Assembly: GCA_022844485.1 (NCBI GenBank)
Contig: JALHLQ010000002.1
Span: forward strand, 62,001 to 126,000
Direction of reading: 5' to 3'
DNA length: 64,000 nucleotides
Origin: Xanthobacteraceae bacterium
GTDB lineage: Bacteria > Pseudomonadota > Alphaproteobacteria > Rhizobiales > Xanthobacteraceae
Shown: one piece after another, positions 58,274 through 64,000 of the stretch
Position numbering within the stretch: position 1 is the stretch's first letter
Layout: each line of letters begins with the position of its first letter
Translations under genes and position numbers: made by a program
Notes under the pieces: generated by a model
Databases searched by the model: none
What the model was told of the DNA's origin: nothing
Seen by the model: only the letters and a program-made list of their open reading frames with translations

Positions 58274-58753
58274 TCAGCGGGATAGGTCGACGGTCTGCGG
58301 CAGTCCTTTCGCCTTCGCGCCGGGCACGAGCTCGCCTTCCACGGTGCGGGAAATGCCCCGGTACTCGGCGATGACCAAGCCCTCCTCGCGCGCAACCGTC
58401 ACGTCGTAGACGCCGGCGCGGCCGGTTCGCGAGCGCTCCGATGCGCGCGCAACGAGCCGGTCTCCCGGATAGGCCGGGGCGATATAGGTGATCGAGCAGT
58501 GCTGGCCGACGGCGCGCTGATTGTGGGTGTTGCAGGCAAAGCCGAAGGCGGCGTCGGCAAGCGCGAACAGAATCCCTCCGTGACAGGCGCCGAAGCCGTT
58601 CACCATGGTTTCGGTCACCGTCATCGCGACGATCGCCTGTCCCAGGTCCACCGACACCAGCTCGAGCCCGAGGTGCCCGATCACCGCATCGTTGGACCGC
58701 ATGACCTCCGCGCAGGCGCGGGCGAGTTCGGAAGCGTGCATCACATGCGTCAT
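58274..58753 (-). CDS. paaI: PaaI-like hotdog-fold acyl-CoA thioesterase
   Basis: A 159-residue hotdog thioesterase. MVNGFGACHGGILFALADAAFGFACN near 50-75 closely follows E. coli PaaI, including the Asp of ADAAF that serves catalysis, and AYPGDRLVARA and GVYDVTV follow. PaaI hydrolyses dead-end phenylacetyl-CoA-derived thioesters. ATG 58753 overlaps the PaaG-like stop as ATGA, so both proteins are made together. The ring-oxidising paaABCDE genes are not in this window, so the pair may be a satellite of a distant paa cluster or serve another aryl-CoA route. Confidence 0.88.
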   Translation of the reverse strand: MTHVMHASELARACAEVMRSNDAVIGHLGLELVSVDLGQAIVAMTVTETMVNGFGACHGGILFALADAAFGFACNTHNQRAVGQHCSITYIAPAYPGDRLVARASERSRTGRAGVYDVTVAREEGLVIAEYRGISRTVEGELVPGAKAKGLPQTVDLSR

Positions 58754-59550
58754 GGTCCGTCCTTGCGCCCCGTGAAAACAGGTGGGCGCTTTTCGATGAA
58801 GGCGCGCACGCCCTCGGCGTAATCGCCCGCAGCGCCGGCGCGCCGCTGCAACTCGCATTCGAGATCGAGCTGGGCGGCCAGACCGTTGTGTTCGGACTCG
58901 TCGAGCGCGCGCTTGGCAAGGCCCAGCGCCAGGGTCGGCGCGGACGCGAAGCGCGCGCACAGGCGTTCGGCTTCCGCCATCAGTCTGTCGTCGTCGACGG
59001 CTTTCCAGATCAGGCCCCAGCTTTCGGCCTGCTCGGCCGCAAGCGGTTCGGCGAGAAGGACCAAGCCGCGCGCTCGCGCCTGACCGACCAGCCGGGGCAG
59101 AATCCACGTTCCGCCCGAATCCGGGATCAGGCCGATCTTGGCGAAGGATTGGATGAAGCTCGCCGAGCGCGCCGCGAGCACGATATCGCAGGCCAGCGCG
59201 ACATTGCAGCCGGCGCCAGCGGCCACGCCGTTCACCGCCGCGACAACCGGAAAAGGAAGCTCGCGCAGCTTGCGGACGAGCGGATTGTAGAAATGCTCGA
59301 GCGCGGGACCGACCATCGGCATCTTGCCGTCGCGCGGCAAGCGTTCGGAGAGATCCTGGCCGGAGCAGAAGGCGCGGCCCGCGCCGGTCAAGAGCAGCGC
59401 GCGGCAGGAGGGGTCCGATTCCGCCTCGGCCAGGGCGCGCGCGAGCGCGCGATGCATGTCCTCATTGAAGGCGTTCAGGCGTTCCGGCCGGTTGAGCGTG
59501 AGAATCCGGTAACCGGACCGGACTTCGATCAGAACGGGATGGTCCGCCAT
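58750..59550 (-). CDS. paaG: PaaG-like isomerase/enoyl-CoA hydratase family protein
   Basis: A 266-residue crotonase. The PaaG-type active site is present: Asp144 in GLIPDSGGTW and Asn116 in AAGAGCNVALAC, where hydratases have Glu. LVLLAEPLAAEQAESWGLIWKAV is typical of PaaG, which isomerises ring-1,2-epoxyphenylacetyl-CoA to the oxepin. It is 86 bp from the aquaporin gene, with a clear promoter upstream, and overlaps paaI. The name rests on family resemblance, and a general 2,3-dehydroacyl-CoA isomerase is the alternative. Confidence 0.87.
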   Translation of the reverse strand: MADHPVLIEVRSGYRILTLNRPERLNAFNEDMHRALARALAEAESDPSCRALLLTGAGRAFCSGQDLSERLPRDGKMPMVGPALEHFYNPLVRKLRELPFPVVAAVNGVAAGAGCNVALACDIVLAARSASFIQSFAKIGLIPDSGGTWILPRLVGQARARGLVLLAEPLAAEQAESWGLIWKAVDDDRLMAEAERLCARFASAPTLALGLAKRALDESEHNGLAAQLDLECELQRRAGAAGDYAEGVRAFIEKRPPVFTGRKDGP

Positions 59551-59592
59551 TCGGGCCTCTCATGCGGCCGGCGCTTTCGAGCCGGTCCCGCC

Positions 59593-59621
59593 GTGATAAG
59601 GCGATCCAAGCGGACGATCAA
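59593..59621 (-). promoter_or_regulatory. Candidate sigma-70 promoter of the paaG-paaI pair
   Basis: On the minus strand TTGATC (59621-59616) and TATCAC (59598-59593) are separated by exactly 17 bp. The start site would be near 59586, about 35 nt before the ATG at 59550. It lies in the only gap upstream of paaG. Confidence 0.5.
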
Positions 59622-59636
59622 TGCAGACCGGCGCGC

Positions 59637-60332
59637 TCAAAGCCGTGCTTTCGGCTCGGACGCTCCTGTGCGCTCGATCATGAAGGAAAAAATCGCTGCT
59701 CCGAGGCCCGCGCCGATGCATTGGGCCAGCACGAAGAGCGGCACGTCGATAAGCCGGATTCCGGCAAAGGTCTCCGTGAAGGCGCGCGCAATGGTCACCG
59801 CCGGATTGGCGAAAGAGGTCGAGGCCGTGAACCAGTAGGCGGAGGCGATGAACAGGCCGACGCCCTGCGGCACCGCCTCCGGTCGTGCGCGGCGGATTCC
59901 GAGAATGGTGAGCACGAGGCCGCCGGCCGCCACGATTTCAGACACGAACTGTCCGGTGCCGGCGCGCACGGCGTTCGAAGACTGTGCAATCGGCAGATCG
60001 AACATGACATGCGCGACCGCGACTCCAAGGATCGCACCGGCAATCTGGGCAAGCACGTAAGCGAGCGCCTGCGCACGTCCGATCTCGCCGCGCATCCAAA
60101 ACATGCCGGTCACGACGGGATTGAAGTGGGCGCCGGACACTGGGGTGAAAATCTCGATCAGCACGACGAGGATCGCCGCAGTCGCGAGGGTGTTGGCGAG
60201 CAGTGCCACAGCGATGTTTCCGGCGGCAAGGCGCTCGCCCATGATCCCCGAGCCGACGACGGCGGCGAGCAGCAATGCCGTGCCCAAAGCCTCAGCAGAG
60301 AGCCGGCGCGCGAGCGTCGCCTCAGTGCTCAA
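59637..60332 (-). CDS. Aquaglyceroporin (MIP family), AqpS-like
   Basis: A 231-residue inner-membrane channel with six helices. The two pore motifs are SGAHFNPVV (NPV) and SFANPAVT (NPA). An altered first motif is allowed in arsenite-conducting aquaglyceroporins. TTG 60332 is the start: AAGGAG lies 7 nt upstream inside arsC, and upstream in-frame sequence is Arg-rich arsC antiframe. It overlaps arsC by 11 nt. In Sinorhizobium an AqpS downstream of ArsC lets arsenite leave the cell down its gradient, replacing ArsB. The same function is inferred here. Confidence 0.85.
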   Translation of the reverse strand: MSTEATLARRLSAEALGTALLLAAVVGSGIMGERLAAGNIAVALLANTLATAAILVVLIEIFTPVSGAHFNPVVTGMFWMRGEIGRAQALAYVLAQIAGAILGVAVAHVMFDLPIAQSSNAVRAGTGQFVSEIVAAGGLVLTILGIRRARPEAVPQGVGLFIASAYWFTASTSFANPAVTIARAFTETFAGIRLIDVPLFVLAQCIGAGLGAAIFSFMIERTGASEPKARL

Positions 60333-60855
60333 GAGCCTGCTCCTTGGCCATGGATGTCGCGCCCGCGCGCGCGCCGATCTCACGCAGGCGGGCGTCGAGC
60401 GCGGTTTGATCGAGGCGATCCAGCGGCAACTCGACGAACAGCCTGATGCGCTCTTCGAGCTGCCGATAGGCCGTGTCGAACGCCGCGCGGACGATGTCGT
60501 CGTCGCCGAGGACCGCGGCAGGGTCCGGGATGCCCCAATGCGCCGTGGCGGGACGTCCGGGCCAGATCGGGCAACTCTCGCCGGCGGCGCTGTCGCAGAC
60601 CGTGATCACAAAGTCCATTTTCGGCGCGCCCGGCTCGGCGAACTCGGCCCAGCTCTTTGAACGGAGTCCGCTCGTATCGTAGCCGCGCTCGAGCAGGAGC
60701 GCGGCCGCGGCGGGATTGACCTGTCCCTTCGGCTGGCTTCCTGCCGAAAAAGCGCGGAAGCCGCCGCCCAGCCGATTGGTGATCGCCTCGGCCAGTATCG
60801 AGCGAGCCGAGTTTCCGGTGCAGAGATAAAGCACGTGGATGGCGCGATCGATCAT
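60322..60855 (-). CDS. arsC: Arsenate reductase, thioredoxin/LMW-phosphatase type
   Basis: A 177-residue enzyme that reduces arsenate to arsenite. The phosphate loop C12-TGNSA-R18-S matches low-molecular-weight phosphatase-like ArsC, and Cys87 and Cys95 (VCDSAAGESC) provide the disulphide relay as in the thioredoxin-linked family. HWGIPDPA supplies the general-acid Asp. The C-terminus is about 40 residues longer than in the staphylococcal enzyme. An AAGGGG ribosome site precedes the ATG. No arsR or arsB is visible. A palindrome GTGACAGTCAC lies 56 bp upstream in the divergent gap with the amidase. Confidence 0.9.
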   Translation of the reverse strand: MIDRAIHVLYLCTGNSARSILAEAITNRLGGGFRAFSAGSQPKGQVNPAAAALLLERGYDTSGLRSKSWAEFAEPGAPKMDFVITVCDSAAGESCPIWPGRPATAHWGIPDPAAVLGDDDIVRAAFDTAYRQLEERIRLFVELPLDRLDQTALDARLREIGARAGATSMAKEQALEH

Positions 60856-60910
60856 CGGGGCCCCTTTTTGTCGACGCCGTGCCGGGAGTTGTCAGGGCTA
60901 GCTTGGCCAT

Positions 60911-60921
60911 GTGACAGTCAC
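60911..60921. promoter_or_regulatory. Palindrome GTGACAGTCAC in the arsC/amidase divergent gap
   Basis: A perfect 5-1-5 palindrome lies in the 114-bp region between arsC (minus) and the amidase (plus). It is about equidistant from both starts, as expected for a shared operator. No regulator is adjacent. Confidence 0.35.
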
Positions 60922-60969
60922 GCGACGCGGGTTCCTCACCCTTCTGCAGCTTTCTGCGGTGAATATCAT

Positions 60970-62265
60970 ATGACACGACCCTCCTCACGCGACCGCCTGG
61001 AAAGCGCTCTTGCGCGCATACGGGACCCGAAAGGCGAGGGCGCTCGAGCCTGCCTGACCGTCTATGCCGAGGCGGCGAGCGCCGCCGCGGACGCCGCCGA
61101 CGCGCGCGCTCGCGGGGGCATTTCGCTCGGGCCTTTGGACGGCGCCGTCGTCAGCATCAAGGATCTGTTCGACGTCAAGGGCGAGCCGACGCGGGCCGGC
61201 TCGACCGTGCTGGCCGACGCCAAGCCGGCAATCGCCGATGCACAGGTCGTGCGGAGACTTCGCCAAGCCGGCGCGGTGATCGTCGCCAAGACCAACATGA
61301 CCGAGTTCGCCTTCTCGGGCGTGGGCCTCAATCCGCATTACGGCACGCCGGGCAACCCCGCCGACCGCGCCCGCATTCCCGGCGGCTCGTCCTCTGGCGC
61401 GGCGGTTGCGGCGGCGGACGGCCTGTGCGAGATCGCGATCGGCTCGGACACGGGCGGCTCGACGCGCATCCCGGCGGCGCTGTGCGGCATCGTCGGCTAC
61501 AAGCCGAGCCGCCAGCGCATTCCGACCGAAGGCGCTTTCCCGCTGTCGTTCACGCTCGACTCGATCGGTCCGCTGGCGCGCACCGTCGCCGAATGCGCTG
61601 CGGCCGACGCGGTGATGGCCGGCGAGGACTTCGAGGACGTCGAACGTGCGCCGCTCGCCGGACTTCGTTTCGGCGTGGCGCAAGGCCTGCCGCTCGAGGA
61701 CATGGACGAAACCGTAAGCCGGCGGTTCAGCGAAGCGCTCGCAAGACTCGCCAAGGCCGGGGTTCGGCTTTCGGACGAAACGTTTCCGAGCTTCGAGGAG
61801 ATGCTTGCGGCGAATGCAAAGGGCGGGTTCGCGCCGGCCGAAGCCTATTCCATCCACCGCGATCTGCTGACCGCGCGAGGGGATCAGTACGACCCCAATG
61901 TCCGTGCGCGCATCGAGCGCGGCGCAAAGGTATCGGCGGCCGATTACGTCGAGATGATGCGCATGCGCGCGCGGCTGATCCGGTCGATGGATGCGCGGCT
62001 TTCCGGGCTGGACGCGCTCGTTCTGCCGACCACGCCGATCGTGGCGCCGCTGATGGGCGAGGTGGCGACGCGGGAGACGTTTTCGGCCAAGAACATGCTG
62101 CTTCTGCGCAATACCTCGATCGGCAATTTCTTCGACCTTTGCGGGATCTCGCTGCCGCTGCCGCGTGACGGCGGCCTGCCTGTCGGCCTCATGCTGATGG
62201 CGCGGAACGGACAGGACCGGAGGCTGTTTCGCATTGCCGCCGCCCTGGAGGCGCTGCTTGCTTGA
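60970..62265 (+). CDS. Amidase signature family hydrolase
   Basis: A 431-residue amidase. The Ser-cisSer-Lys triad fits Lys64 (VSIKDLFD), Ser140 (GGSSSG) and Ser164 (SDTGGSTRIPA), with the same 24-residue Ser-Ser spacing as in FAAH. Relatives include GatA, AtzE and aryl or allophanate amidases. The absence of gatB/gatC neighbours argues against a tRNA amidotransferase. ATG 60970 is 114 bp from the divergent arsC. Its stop overlaps a TTG start of a broken MetE-like gene, so the two were once coupled. Substrate unknown. Confidence 0.87.
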   Translation: MTRPSSRDRLESALARIRDPKGEGARACLTVYAEAASAAADAADARARGGISLGPLDGAVVSIKDLFDVKGEPTRAGSTVLADAKPAIADAQVVRRLRQAGAVIVAKTNMTEFAFSGVGLNPHYGTPGNPADRARIPGGSSSGAAVAAADGLCEIAIGSDTGGSTRIPAALCGIVGYKPSRQRIPTEGAFPLSFTLDSIGPLARTVAECAAADAVMAGEDFEDVERAPLAGLRFGVAQGLPLEDMDETVSRRFSEALARLAKAGVRLSDETFPSFEEMLAANAKGGFAPAEAYSIHRDLLTARGDQYDPNVRARIERGAKVSAADYVEMMRMRARLIRSMDARLSGLDALVLPTTPIVAPLMGEVATRETFSAKNMLLLRNTSIGNFFDLCGISLPLPRDGGLPVGLMLMARNGQDRRLFRIAAALEALLA

Positions 62266-62726
62266 GAGACCCGCGACAGGCGCAAAGCTGCGCGATATAC
62301 GGGTCGATCAGGTCGGCAGCCTCTTGCGTCCGCAATTCTTGAAAGACGCCTTCATGCGTCATGCGCGGAGCGAGGCCAGCCAAGACGATTCGCGCAAGGC
62401 CCAGGATACGGCGATCCGCGATGTCGTGCGACAACAGGAGGCGCATGATCTGCCGATTATCACCGATGGCGAATTCCGGCGGCTCAACTCCGCGGGGACC
62501 GATCGCCGTGCTTGGGCTGATCACCACCAAAACCGGGCAAATCGAATCCGTAGACGGACTGCGGCGCCGGATCGAGGAGGCCGCCCGTTACCTGCCGCTT
62601 GAGCAACTCGCGCTCAGCCCGCAATGCGGATTTGCCTCGGGCATCGGCGGCAACCTGCTGTCGGACGACGAGCAGTGGCGGAAGCTCGATGTCATGTTGG
62701 AGACGGCGCGCCGGGTCTGGGGCTGA
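62258..62726 (+). pseudogene. Disrupted MetE-like gene with large internal deletion
   Basis: Remnant of the family seen intact at 22888-23997. From TTG 62258 (GGAGG 6 nt upstream) the first frame reads VDQVGSLLRPQFLKDAFM and ends near LPIITDGEFRRLNSAG. The rest of the protein resumes in another frame at about 62500 with VLGLITTKTGQ and LSPQCGFASGIGGNLL, ending with RRVWG at 62726. Aligned with the intact protein, about 220 codons between the DGEFRR and VLGL segments, including the HxC zinc ligands, are gone, and the frame shifts at the junction. It cannot make a working enzyme. It overlaps the amidase stop. Confidence 0.85.
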
Positions 62727-62790
62727 TCGTTCATGCAGACAGCGCCCCGTGCGGCCGGCCGTCGGCTTGCCTCCGAGCGCCCCGACCACC

Positions 62791-62856
62791 TAACATCCGG
62801 ACAAAGCCCCAACTAACATCCGGACAAAGCCCCAACTAACATCCGGACAAAGCCCC
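62791..62856 (+). repeat. Three tandem copies of a 23-bp repeat
   Basis: Copies start at 62791, 62814 and 62837. The first two are identical 23-mers, and the third agrees for 20 bases before diverging. Each unit contains the core ACATCCGGACAAAG. The array lies between the MetE-like remnant and the Shine-Dalgarno GGGAGGAATAGGA of the binding-protein gene. It may be replication slippage or a leader element, and there are no spacers as in CRISPR. Confidence 0.8.
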
Positions 62857-62872
62857 CAAGGGAGGAATAGGA

Positions 62873-64000
62873 ATGACCAAGGCCAAATACCCGATTTCAC
62901 GCCGGTGGGTGCTGCAGGGCTCAGCCGCAACGACCGCCCTGATCGCGTCGCCGGCCATCGTGCGCGCGCAGGCGCAAACGCTGCGCATCGCTTCGCTCCT
63001 GCCGCGCTCGGGCTATCTCGCGCCAGCCGGCCAGGGCTGTCATCGCGGCGCGATGATCGCGCCGAAGGTGCTCGCCGATTACGGGCACCGCGTCGAGCTC
63101 GTCCATGTCGACACCGAATCCAGCGCCGACATCGCCCGCACCCAGGCGGAGCGCGTGATCAATGACGGCGTGCACTGCATCGTCGGACCGTTCGACTCCG
63201 CGGGCGCGCTCGCGATCGCGCAGGTGTGCGAACAGCGGCAGGTGCCGTTCGTCATCAATATCGCGGCGGCGCCGCAGATCACCGAGCAGGGCTACAAGTT
63301 TTTGGTCCGCAACTTCCCGACCGGGGGGCAGCTCGTCACCAACGGATTGGCGCTCATCAAGACCCTGCTCGAGGTGACCAAGCTGCAGCCGAAGACCGCC
63401 GTGTTCCTGCACGCAAACGACACCTTCGGCGCCGCCCAGCGGCAGGCGATGGACCGGCTTTTTCCGGCTTCGAACATGCCGTTCCAGCTTGCCGAGTCGA
63501 TCGCCTACGATCCGAAGGCGCAGGATCTGTCGGTCGAAGTGACGAAGATCCGCGCAGCCAATCCGGATCTCGTCCTGGTGGTCACGCGCGCGGCGGATGC
63601 GGTGAAGCTCGTGCGCGACATGGTGCGTCAACGCTTCGAGCCGAAGGGCATCATCTCACCCGGCTCGCCCGGCCTGTACGACGAGGAATTCTACCAGGCG
63701 CTCGGGCCGCTGGCGGATTTCCACATCTACAACATCCCCTGGGTCAATCCGAAGGCGCAGATGACGCAGGCGCTCGCCGCGGCCTTCAAGCCGGCGCACC
63801 CGAACTTCCGCTTCGAGGTGGACTGTTTCAATGTCGGCTTCACCTTCGAGGGCATGCTGATCGCCGCCGACGGCTTCAAGCGCGCGGGCACGACCTCAGG
63901 CGCCGAATTCATGAAGGCCATCCGCGCGACCGACATCAAGGATCACGTGATGATCGGCGGGCCGATCCGGTTCGACGACAAGGGCCAGAACCCGAACATC
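62873..64000 (+). CDS. ABC transporter substrate-binding protein, branched-chain (HAAT) type, partial
   Basis: The open frame starts at ATG 62873 and runs through the window end (376 codons, no stop). ISRRWVLQGS near 8-17 followed by a hydrophobic stretch and VRAQAQ is a probable twin-arginine signal, suggesting export of a folded protein. The mature part LRIASLLPRSGYLAPAGQG and VINDGVHCIVGPFDSAGALA are type-I binding protein segments. GGAGG lies 8 nt upstream. It would begin another Liv-type operon to the right. The amidase upstream suggests uptake of an amide-like or nitrogenous compound (inference). Confidence 0.88.
   Translation, partial: MTKAKYPISRRWVLQGSAATTALIASPAIVRAQAQTLRIASLLPRSGYLAPAGQGCHRGAMIAPKVLADYGHRVELVHVDTESSADIARTQAERVINDGVHCIVGPFDSAGALAIAQVCEQRQVPFVINIAAAPQITEQGYKFLVRNFPTGGQLVTNGLALIKTLLEVTKLQPKTAVFLHANDTFGAAQRQAMDRLFPASNMPFQLAESIAYDPKAQDLSVEVTKIRAANPDLVLVVTRAADAVKLVRDMVRQRFEPKGIISPGSPGLYDEEFYQALGPLADFHIYNIPWVNPKAQMTQALAAAFKPAHPNFRFEVDCFNVGFTFEGMLIAADGFKRAGTTSGAEFMKAIRATDIKDHVMIGGPIRFDDKGQNPNI

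Noticed and set aside
58274-59550. A complete phenylacetate degradation cluster
   Set aside because: Only the PaaG- and PaaI-like genes are present; paaABCDE, paaZ, paaK and paaJ are absent from the window.
62791-62856. CRISPR array
   Set aside because: Only three units in direct tandem with no unique spacers and no cas genes.

Overview
The window reads as a stretch of chromosome from a high-GC alphaproteobacterium. Hyphomicrobiales (Bradyrhizobium / Rhodopseudomonas / Xanthobacteraceae-like) is my inference. It rests on codon use, the density of branched-chain-type ABC, dipeptide ABC, TRAP and TAXI uptake systems, many CoA-thioester enzymes, a PuuD-type urate oxidase and a pim-like beta-oxidation operon. 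No rRNA, tRNA, CRISPR array, transposase or prophage gene was seen. Genes are tightly packed, often with ATGA/TGATG overlaps, and no gene-free stretch exceeds about 260 bp.

Layout. 0.1-1.8 kb: two leftward dehydrogenases. 2.07-16.3 kb: an XRE-cupin regulator followed by a rightward catabolic operon: alpha/beta hydrolase, class III CoA transferase, a BadI/MenB-type crotonase, acyl-CoA ligase, enoyl-CoA hydratase, acyl-CoA dehydrogenase, racemase-like CoA transferase, quinone oxidoreductase and a full Liv-type ABC transporter. 16.4-22.9 kb: a dipeptide-type ABC transporter and a small unknown protein. 22.9-24.0 kb: a MetE-like protein on the minus strand, divergent from 24.1-32.2 kb, where an acyl-CoA synthetase is followed by a second Liv transporter, a transglutaminase-like protein and a DUF2848 protein. 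32.2-36.8 kb (minus): TAXI binding protein, a ThDP enzyme and a fused TRAP permease. 37.0-40.2 kb: nagA, a SIS protein and murQ, a cell-wall amino-sugar salvage set. 40.2-44.6 kb: urate to allantoate (PuuD, HIU hydrolase, fused OHCU decarboxylase/allantoinase) plus glycerate kinase. 44.6-47.2 kb: FAH-family protein, D-amino-acid transaminase and an SDR. 47.2-56.3 kb: pimF-pimA-pimC-pimD-like beta-oxidation genes and a DctPQM TRAP transporter. 56.4-58.3 kb: pyrE, pyrD. 58.3-60.9 kb (minus): paaG-paaI-like pair and arsC-aquaglyceroporin. 61.0-64.0 kb: amidase, a broken MetE-like gene, a 23-bp tandem repeat and a Tat-type Liv binding protein cut by the window end.

How the genes may work together. 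The most interesting reading is that the 2-16 kb operon activates and opens a cyclic carboxylic acid through its BadI-like enzyme. In the known Rhodopseudomonas route BadI yields pimeloyl-CoA, and the pim-like operon at 47-53 kb is the type of pathway that degrades such dicarboxylyl-CoAs. This link is an inference from family membership and co-occurrence, not proven by the sequence.

Non-coding features worth attention: hairpins just after three ABC binding-protein genes, twin palindromes in the 24.0 kb divergent region, repeats upstream of the XRE regulator, a 134-bp imperfect palindrome at 53.3 kb, and two TTGATC-N17-TATnnC promoters.
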